Source of the DNA: Nocardioides nematodiphilus
GTDB taxonomy: Bacteria; Actinomycetota; Actinomycetes; Propionibacteriales; Nocardioidaceae
Length of the DNA stretch: 64,000 nucleotides
Assembly: GCF_020216525.1 (NCBI RefSeq)
Contig: NZ_JAIWOY010000005.1
Location: 1-64,000 of the forward strand
Direction of reading: 5' to 3'
Positions 58,372-64,000 of the stretch are shown here, in pieces. Made by a program: the position numbers and the translations under genes. How positions within the stretch are numbered: position 1 is the first letter of the stretch; each line of letters opens with the position of its first letter. Under the pieces are notes generated by a model. The model saw nothing but the letters and a program-made list of their open reading frames with translations, searched no databases and was not told the DNA's origin.

Positions 58372-59372
58372 GCGCCACGTCCCCGAACCTTCCCGACCTG
58401 TCGCAGGTCACCAGCCTCGATCAGCTCTACGGCGTCTTCGAAGAGCTCTCCATGGAGGGCGGGTGGCACCGTCCTGCCGGTCCGGCTCTGTGGCCCGAGC
58501 CGCGCAAGACGCTGCTGCCCCACGTGTGGCACTACGCCGAGATCAAGGGCGTCCTCGATGTGGCCGGCCGGCTCGTCGATCACACCCAGGCCGACCGCCG
58601 AAACGTCACGCTGACCAACCCCGCCGAGGGCAACGTGTATCCGACGGTGCGCACCATGGTAGCGGCGTACCAGATGATCAAGCCCGGCGAGAACGCGCTC
58701 GCCCACCACCACACCCCGGCCGCGCTCCGGATCATCCTCGAGGGCAGCGGCACGTGCACCGTGGTCGAGGGCGACCGGGTCGAGATGCGTCCCGGCGACG
58801 TGCTGCTGACACCGTCGTGGACCTGGCACGAGCACTCCGCCGCCGCGGACGCCGACGACTGCTACTGGGTCGACATCCTCGACGTCCCGCTGATCCACCT
58901 GCTCGAGCCGATGTTCTTCGAGAAGTACGAGGACGTGGTCGGGCACGACGGGCTCCAGCCGGACCCACGTGACCTCGACGCGTCGCCGATCGCGTACCGC
59001 TGGACCGACTCTCTGGCCCGTCTCGAGGCCCAGACCGAGGCGCCCGAGCACGGGATGGCGGAGCAGGAGATCGAGCTGACCACCGATGGCGGCCCGGCGA
59101 TGCCGACGATCGCGCTGCACGTCCAGCAGTCCTCGGCCGGCTTCGCGTCGCCGACGATGCGGACCACCGCCAACTCGCTCTACACCGTCATCGAGGGCAG
59201 TGGCGAGGCCCTGGTCGACGGCGAGGTGCTGCGCTGGGAGCGCGGCGACATCATCGCCGTCCCGGCCTGGCGCCCGTACTCCTTCACCGTCCGCGAGGAC
59301 GCCTACCTGGTCCGTGCCAGTGACGAGCCCGTGTACGGCGCGCTCGGACTGCTGCGCACCGAGAAGCTCTGA
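58368..59372 (+). CDS. Gentisate 1,2-dioxygenase-like double cupin
   Basis: 334 aa, GTG start overlapping the previous stop. The first cupin has the HHHTPAALRIILEG iron site (residues about 111-113) and DVLLTPSWTWHEH; the second cupin has LYTVIEGSGEALVDG and GDIIAVPAWRPYSF with fewer metal ligands. This matches gentisate and 1-hydroxy-2-naphthoate dioxygenases, which open the ring between the carboxyl- and hydroxyl-bearing carbons. The neighbouring hydroxylase supports gentisate. Substituted gentisates or salicylates are possible. Confidence 0.88.
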   Translation: MSATSPNLPDLSQVTSLDQLYGVFEELSMEGGWHRPAGPALWPEPRKTLLPHVWHYAEIKGVLDVAGRLVDHTQADRRNVTLTNPAEGNVYPTVRTMVAAYQMIKPGENALAHHHTPAALRIILEGSGTCTVVEGDRVEMRPGDVLLTPSWTWHEHSAAADADDCYWVDILDVPLIHLLEPMFFEKYEDVVGHDGLQPDPRDLDASPIAYRWTDSLARLEAQTEAPEHGMAEQEIELTTDGGPAMPTIALHVQQSSAGFASPTMRTTANSLYTVIEGSGEALVDGEVLRWERGDIIAVPAWRPYSFTVREDAYLVRASDEPVYGALGLLRTEKL

Positions 59373-59383
59373 GGAGAAGTGTC

Positions 59384-60568
59384 ATGAAGATTGTCATCGC
59401 AGGTGGCGGCATCGGCGGGATGAGTGCGGCGCTCGCCCTGCTGCGCGCCGGCCACCAGGTGCAGGTGCTGGAGCAGGCCAAAGCGCTCACCGAGGTCGGG
59501 GGCGGTATCCAGATCAGCCCCAACGGCTCGCGCGCGCTCGACCACCTCGGGGTCTTCGAGGAGCTCCAGCGCAGCTCGGTCACGGTGGAGCGCAAGGAGT
59601 TCCGGCTGTGGAACTCGGGCAAGGCGTGGCCGCTCTTCGACCTCGGGCCGGTCGCGGTGGAGAAGTACGGCTACCCGTACCTCACCGTCTACCGCCCCGA
59701 CCTGCTGGCCGCTCTCGAGAACGGCGTACGCGCGCTCGCCCCGGATGCGATCTCGCTGTCGGCGCGCGTGGTCGGCATCGAGCAGGACGCGACCTCGGCC
59801 TCCGTGCTGCTCGCCGACGGCTCGACGGTGACCGGTGACGTCGTCATCGGCGCCGACGGCTGGCGCTCCGCGGTCCGTACGGCTCTGTGGGGCTCGCACT
59901 CGCCCGAGTTCTCCGGCATGGTCGCGTGGCGCGGCCTGGTGAACTGGGACGACCTGCCCGAGCACATGCAGCAGTGGGTCGGCTCGACCTGGATCGGCCC
60001 GGGCGGTCACGCCGTGTCGTACCCGCTGCACGGCGGGAAGATCATGAACTTCGTCGCCACCATCGAGGGCAAGACCTGGACCGCCGAGGGCGGCAGCGAG
60101 CCCGGCACGCACGAGGAGTGCACCGCCGACTTCGCCGGCTGGCACGAGGACGTCCAGACCCTCATCCGGCTCTCCCCGTCGCTGTCCAAGTGGGCACTGG
60201 TGCGCTGGGAGCCGATCGAGCGGTGGACGTCGGGCCGGATCTCGCTGCTCGGCGACGCGGCCCACGCGACCCTGCCGTTCCTGGCCCAGGGCGCGGTCCA
60301 CTCGATCGAGGACGGCGTCGTGCTGGCCCGCTGCCTGACGGCGTTCGCCGACCCGGCCGAGGCGCTCAAGCGGTACGAGGCGGCCCGCCTCGAGCGGACC
60401 ACCACCATGGTCCGCGGCGCCACCGCCAACACCGGCCGCTTCCACTCCCAGGAGCTCGCGACCGCCGAGGGCGCGGACGCGTACATGGCTCGGGAGTACT
60501 CCGAGGCGCCGATCGCCGAGCGCTACGACTGGCTCTACGCGTACGACGCGGTCAACGCGCCGATCTGA
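59384..60568 (+). CDS. FAD monooxygenase, 3-hydroxybenzoate 6-hydroxylase-like
   Basis: 394 aa, group A flavoprotein monooxygenase. FAD Rossmann motif GGGIGGMSAALALLRAG (7-23), the DG motif VVIGADGWRSAVR and the second FAD motif ISLLGDAAHATLPFLAQGA (near 290). The family includes salicylate and 3-hydroxybenzoate 6-hydroxylases, NADH-dependent. With the gentisate-type dioxygenase directly upstream, 3-hydroxybenzoate to gentisate is the simplest role. A terminator hairpin follows. Confidence 0.9.
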   Translation: MKIVIAGGGIGGMSAALALLRAGHQVQVLEQAKALTEVGGGIQISPNGSRALDHLGVFEELQRSSVTVERKEFRLWNSGKAWPLFDLGPVAVEKYGYPYLTVYRPDLLAALENGVRALAPDAISLSARVVGIEQDATSASVLLADGSTVTGDVVIGADGWRSAVRTALWGSHSPEFSGMVAWRGLVNWDDLPEHMQQWVGSTWIGPGGHAVSYPLHGGKIMNFVATIEGKTWTAEGGSEPGTHEECTADFAGWHEDVQTLIRLSPSLSKWALVRWEPIERWTSGRISLLGDAAHATLPFLAQGAVHSIEDGVVLARCLTAFADPAEALKRYEAARLERTTTMVRGATANTGRFHSQELATAEGADAYMAREYSEAPIAERYDWLYAYDAVNAPI

Positions 60569-60591
60569 TCGCTGCCCCGCCAGGTCGTCAC

Positions 60592-60626
60592 TGTCACCGT
60601 GACACCCCGAGAGAGTCACGGTGACA
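60592..60626 (+). terminator. Terminator after the gentisate operon
   Basis: 12-bp perfect stem (60592-60603 with 60615-60626) and 11-nt loop, followed by TGTT. Probably shared with the convergent MmgE/PrpD gene. Confidence 0.7.
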
Positions 60627-60642
60627 TGTTGGCGAAGCCGCC

Positions 60643-62052
60643 TCAGAGGCTGAGCAGACCCCGTACGTGCCCGCGCTGCGCGACCGAGAGGATCCGGTCG
60701 GCCAGCACGTCCGCGTCGGCACCCAGCGGGCGCGCGTTGAGGTCGTACTTGATCCGCACCTCGTCGGCCGTCAGCGGCCGGGCGGCGGTGCCGCGGTTGG
60801 CGAGCACCTCCTCGACCAGGGTGTGTCCATCAGTCGTCACGACGGTGACGATCGAGGGGAAGTGCATCGGGAAGATCGCCTCGCAGCGCGGGTCCGACTC
60901 GTGGGTCACCTTCGCGGCCAGCTCGAGGTTGATCGGGTCGGCCACCGCGGCATCGGTGAAGTCGTCGAGGTAGACCCCGAGCCCCGAGCCGCCGCGCAGC
61001 GCCAACGCGAACGTGAACGGCCCGCTGAACTGCGCGTGATAGCCCGACTCCGGGCGGATCTTCGCCTCGCGCGGGTTGGCGATCGTCCGCAGCGTCGCGG
61101 CGGCGGCGCCGATGGTCACCGACGCCACGTCCTCAGCACGCAGCCCCTTCGCCCGCAGCGCGAGGGCGGCGTCGATGCCGGTGTGGGTGAAGACGTTGGT
61201 GGGGTAGGGCTTCACGAAGCACGCGTCGATCTCCCATCGCTCGCCGAGCTCGCCCAGCAGCGCGGCCTCGTCGTAGGTGTCGCCGCAGTAGGCCTGGAAG
61301 AACCCGAACCTGCCCTCGAGCACGGTCGGCGGGCCGGTCAGCCCGGCGGCCGCGGACTGCGCGGCGACGATGCCCGAGTGCGCGGCCCAGCCGCAGTGCA
61401 TCCGCTTGACCGAGCCGCCGGCCCGATTGGCCTCGAGTAGGCCCGCGCCCATCGAGCAGGCGATCGCCATCGCGTGCGCCGTCCGCTCGGTGGAGAGGCC
61501 GTACGCCACCGCGGCGGCTGCGGCCGCGCCGATCGCGCCGCAGATCGAGGTGGCGTGCAGACCGCGCTCGAAGAAGACCGAGTTGTTGATCGCCGGATCG
61601 AAGCCGGCGTTGCCGAGCCGGATCGCGATCTCATTGCCGACCGCGATCGCCGTCAGCAGGGTCGTCCCCGAGGCCCCCGCTTCCTCGGCTGCGGCCAGCG
61701 CCGCGGGCACGATCGAGGCGGAGGGATGCAGGATCGACGGTACGTGGGTGTCGTCGAAGTCGAGCGCGTGCGCCAGCGTCCCGTTGACCAGCGCGGCCGA
61801 CGGCGCGGGCAGCCGCTCCGCGAGGCCGATCGCGCCGGCGAGAGGCGCCCCGCCCCACCGCGTGACGAGCGATCGTGCGACCTCCGCCGGGCCGGTACCG
61901 AGGGCGGCGACCGAGATCCCGACGACGTCGAGCAGACGCAGGGTCGAGTCGTGCAGCACCGCCGGGGGCGGGGCCGCGGCGACGGAGGTCGCGAACTCGG
62001 CGAGCCGCGCGACCGCGGTGCCTATCATCGGGGTGTCGGCGCCAGCGGCCAC
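60643..62052 (-). CDS. MmgE/PrpD family protein (second)
   Basis: 469 aa, GTG start after GGAGGAG. ALDFDDTHVPSILHPSASIVP, ERGLHATSICGAIGAAAAA, GSVKRMHCGWAAH and FVKPYPTNVFTHTG are family motifs; the last, with its Lys/Tyr, is the active-site region. Likely a hydratase, dehydratase or epimerase for a dicarboxylate. It is the last gene of an operon with CoA-transferase, CitE-like and cyclase genes. Confidence 0.88.
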   Translation of the reverse strand: MAAGADTPMIGTAVARLAEFATSVAAAPPPAVLHDSTLRLLDVVGISVAALGTGPAEVARSLVTRWGGAPLAGAIGLAERLPAPSAALVNGTLAHALDFDDTHVPSILHPSASIVPAALAAAEEAGASGTTLLTAIAVGNEIAIRLGNAGFDPAINNSVFFERGLHATSICGAIGAAAAAAVAYGLSTERTAHAMAIACSMGAGLLEANRAGGSVKRMHCGWAAHSGIVAAQSAAAGLTGPPTVLEGRFGFFQAYCGDTYDEAALLGELGERWEIDACFVKPYPTNVFTHTGIDAALALRAKGLRAEDVASVTIGAAAATLRTIANPREAKIRPESGYHAQFSGPFTFALALRGGSGLGVYLDDFTDAAVADPINLELAAKVTHESDPRCEAIFPMHFPSIVTVVTTDGHTLVEEVLANRGTAARPLTADEVRIKYDLNARPLGADADVLADRILSVAQRGHVRGLLSL

Positions 62053-62082
62053 GGGTGCTCCTCCAAGGGGTTCGTCACAGGA

Positions 62083-62904
62083 TCAGATCAGGGCGAGCGG
62101 GCGCAGCGGTGAGCCCGTCGCGCCGACCAGTCGCAGTGGTGCCGCGATGAAGGTGAAGACGTCCGGCGCCACCGGGGCGAGTCCCTCCAGCGCGAGCATC
62201 TCCAAGATCGGGATGCCGGACTCGACGAGCAGGATCCGGTGGCCGGGCAGGCGGGCGTGTCCCTCGCTGGCGGGGATGTGCTCGAAGGCGGTGGTGTCGG
62301 AGCCGACGACGACCGGTCGGTGCGCTGCAAGCCATGCGGCGGCGGCCTCGTCCGGGCCGGGCACGCCGGCGTCGTGCGACAGGAAGTCGTGTGGAGCGTC
62401 CCAGAGCCGTCCCCAACCGGTACGGACGAGCAGCGCCGCGCCCTGCGGCACCACCCGGTCCCCGAGCGCCCGCGCGAGGTCCTCCGGCGTGACGGCGTAG
62501 CCGGCGTCGAGACGCTCGACACCGAGCGCGGCCGGCACGTCCAGCAGCAGGCCGGGCGCCACCACGGGCGGCACGGTGTGGATGCCGTGCTGGAGGTAGC
62601 GGCCGCCGACCTGCGCCTCGGCCGCGCTGACGCCGCCGTGCAGCATCCCCTCGTGGCTGATGTGCGCGAGCGCGTCCATGTGGGTAGCGGTGTGTGTGCC
62701 CAGCACGAGCATGTCGTTGGCGCCGGAGGTCCCGTCGACCCGGACGGCATCGCCGTGGCGCCGCAGCAGGGCGTGCTTGTAGCCGGGGTGGCTGGGGGAG
62801 ACCGGGATGTTCGGGTGCAGCGGCTGGGCCAGGTCGATCACCGAGACGGCGGTGCCGTCGGCAAGGGTCCCGGTGTTCGTGCCGGGATTCTCGGTGGCGC
62901 TCAT
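62083..62904 (-). CDS. Cyclase family protein (kynurenine-formamidase fold)
   Basis: 273 aa. The zinc motif HTATHMDALAHI (HxxTHxDxxxH) is intact; SVIDLAQPLHPNIPV and GAALLVRTGWGRLW are also typical. The family hydrolyses amides, lactones or isatin-like rings. In this operon it could open a lactone such as a muconolactone-type or dienelactone intermediate (inference). The ATG overlaps the CitE-like gene's stop (ATGA). Confidence 0.88.
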   Translation of the reverse strand: MSATENPGTNTGTLADGTAVSVIDLAQPLHPNIPVSPSHPGYKHALLRRHGDAVRVDGTSGANDMLVLGTHTATHMDALAHISHEGMLHGGVSAAEAQVGGRYLQHGIHTVPPVVAPGLLLDVPAALGVERLDAGYAVTPEDLARALGDRVVPQGAALLVRTGWGRLWDAPHDFLSHDAGVPGPDEAAAAWLAAHRPVVVGSDTTAFEHIPASEGHARLPGHRILLVESGIPILEMLALEGLAPVAPDVFTFIAAPLRLVGATGSPLRPLALI

Positions 62905-63761
62905 GCCGACGCCCGCGCGATCAGGTCGCTGGCCTGGCGCATGATCGCCGGGTCGATGAACGAGCCGTCGGGCAGGGCGACCGAGGCGGTGCCCTCGACC
63001 TCCATGCCAGCCGCCCGGTCGGCGATGGAGCGCGCCCAGGCGAGCTCGCCCGACGTCGGCGCGAAGACCTCGCGCACGACCGGGATCTGGCCGGGGTGGA
63101 TCACCGAGCGGCCGACGAAGCCGAGCCGGCGCAGCTCGGTGCATGACGCCCGCAGACCGTCCAGGTCCTTCACGTTCGCGAAGGCCGAGCCGCGCGGCGC
63201 GGGCAGGCCGGCGGCACGCGAGGCCTGGACCGTGGTGAGCCGGGCGAGTAACAGCCCGGCGTCGTCGGCACTGCCGTCGACCGCGCGCGGCAGGCCGAGG
63301 TCGGCGCGCAGATCGGCCTCGCCCAAGGAGATCCCGCAGACGCCCGGTGCCTCGGCGATCTCGTGGGCGTACCGGACACCGCGGGCGGACTCGATCAGGC
63401 AGCCCAGGTGCGGACGGTCGCCGGCGTACGCCGTGGTGAGCAGACGCGCCTCCGCGACATCGGCGCCCGACTCGACCTTCGGCAGGTGGATCTCCTGGAT
63501 GATCCCGGCCCGCAGCAGCGGCCCGACCGCGGCGACGTCGAGCACGAAGTCGGAGGACGAGACGTGGTTGACCCGCACGGCGATCGGCACCGGCTGCGAC
63601 CCGGCCTTCGCGAGTCCCGCGACCAGCTCGCGCGCGACCTCGCGCTGCGAGGGATGGGTGGCGTCCTCGAGGTCGATGATCACGGCGTCCGCGCCGCGGA
63701 CGGCCTTGGGGAGGAGCGTCTCGACCTTGGGGGCCGGGACGTAGAGCCAGGTGGTCGGCAT
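62901..63761 (-). CDS. HpcH/HpaI aldolase - CitE-like lyase
   Basis: 286 aa TIM barrel of the citrate lyase beta family. TTWLYVPAPKVETLLPKA, VIIDLEDATHPSQRE (Mg site), CLIESARGVRYAHEIA and SLGEADLRADLG (Glu/Asp ligands), FVGRSVIHPGQIPVV. CitE-like proteins act as malyl-, citramalyl- or 3-methylmalyl-CoA lyases. With the CoA-transferase next to it, cleavage of a citramalyl-CoA-like ester to pyruvate and acetyl-CoA is plausible. Confidence 0.9.
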   Translation of the reverse strand: MPTTWLYVPAPKVETLLPKAVRGADAVIIDLEDATHPSQREVARELVAGLAKAGSQPVPIAVRVNHVSSSDFVLDVAAVGPLLRAGIIQEIHLPKVESGADVAEARLLTTAYAGDRPHLGCLIESARGVRYAHEIAEAPGVCGISLGEADLRADLGLPRAVDGSADDAGLLLARLTTVQASRAAGLPAPRGSAFANVKDLDGLRASCTELRRLGFVGRSVIHPGQIPVVREVFAPTSGELAWARSIADRAAGMEVEGTASVALPDGSFIDPAIMRQASDLIARASA

Positions 63762-63769
63762 CGGGCGGC

Positions 63770-64000
63770 TCAGATCGCGCCCGCGGCGCGCAGCTCGGCG
63801 ATCCGCTCCGCACCGAGCCCGAGCTCGCTCAGCACCGCGTCGGTGTCCGCACCGTGGCCGCGGCCCGTGTGCCGGATCGCGCCGGGCGTCTCCGACATCC
63901 GGAAGAGCAGGTTGGGCATCCGGACCGGGCCGAGGTCCTCGTCCTCGACGGTGGCGATCGCGCCGATGGCGTTGTACTGCTCGTCCTCGATCACGCGCGA
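63770..64000 (-). CDS. CaiB/BaiF CoA-transferase, C-terminal fragment
   Basis: The last 76 codons are inside the window; the gene continues beyond base 64000. AIGAIATVEDEDLGPVRMPN, LFRMSETPGAIRHTGRGHG and DTDAVLSELGLGAERIAELR are the standard C-terminus of family III CoA-transferases. First visible gene of the leftward operon, 8 nt before the CitE-like gene. It would activate the acid cleaved by the lyase. Confidence 0.85.
   Translation of the reverse strand, partial: SRVIEDEQYNAIGAIATVEDEDLGPVRMPNLLFRMSETPGAIRHTGRGHGADTDAVLSELGLGAERIAELRAAGAI

Overview
This is a 64 kb stretch of a high-GC actinobacterial chromosome, most like Nocardioides and relatives (Nocardioidaceae). That placement is an inference from gene content and base composition. 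The clues are an actinobacterial xylose operon with a ROK repressor, a GTP-type PEP carboxykinase, MenB (menaquinone), a Ddn-like F420 enzyme, ECF sigma/zinc anti-sigma pairs, and several genes whose -10 box (TANNNT) lies 6-7 nt before the start codon, the pattern of leaderless mRNAs. I saw no rRNA, tRNA, CRISPR array, insertion sequence, phage gene or integrase.

Region 1 (1-11 kb) is central metabolism and signalling. It holds the tail of a 3-hydroxyacyl-CoA dehydrogenase, a ROK repressor divergent from xylA-xylB, a SnoaL-like gene under a KstR-like operator, pckG, a secreted matrixin-type protease, an 8-TM COG4705-like protein whose 3' end overlaps a response regulator/histidine kinase pair, and a DUF805 protein.

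Region 2 (11-35 kb) is mostly housekeeping. It holds an MFS transporter-aldo/keto reductase operon divergent from an HxlR regulator, a PGPGW membrane protein, a complete recC-recB-recD operon, an ACT-domain protein, an unrecognised 419-aa protein, a Ddn-like reductase, menB, a HAD phosphatase, a membrane-anchored protein made of two Cys-bounded repeats, pgm, a lipoprotein-ECF sigma-anti-sigma operon, a Tat-exported lipoprotein flavin oxidase and a UPF0303 protein.

Region 3 (35-64 kb) is a catabolic island for aromatic or polycyclic acids. Three regulators (TetR, IclR, IclR) face an acyl-CoA dehydrogenase and a CaiB-type CoA-transferase across an array of three GGAAC-N3-GTTC(C/A) palindromes. 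An ABC importer of the NitT/TauT type is flanked in mirror image by two paralogous pairs of HsaA-like flavin hydroxylase and HsaD-like C-C hydrolase. The right-hand hydroxylase carries a +1 frameshift inside a perfect hairpin. A flavin reductase fused to an IclR-type ligand-binding domain and an extradiol dioxygenase complete the ring-hydroxylation and ring-cleavage set.

Next come a five-gene leftward operon (benzoylformate-decarboxylase-like TPP enzyme, MmgE/PrpD, DRE-TIM lyase, aldehyde dehydrogenase, enoyl-CoA hydratase), a divergent gentisate operon (fumarylpyruvate-hydrolase-like, gentisate dioxygenase-like, 3-hydroxybenzoate 6-hydroxylase-like), and a leftward operon entering from the right edge (CoA-transferase, CitE-like lyase, cyclase, second MmgE/PrpD).

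Working model (inference): aromatic acids are imported, CoA-activated or hydroxylated, cleaved by meta (extradiol plus C-C hydrolase) or gentisate routes, and the C4/C5 acids are processed by MmgE/PrpD, CoA-transferase and CitE-like enzymes to pyruvate and acetyl-CoA.
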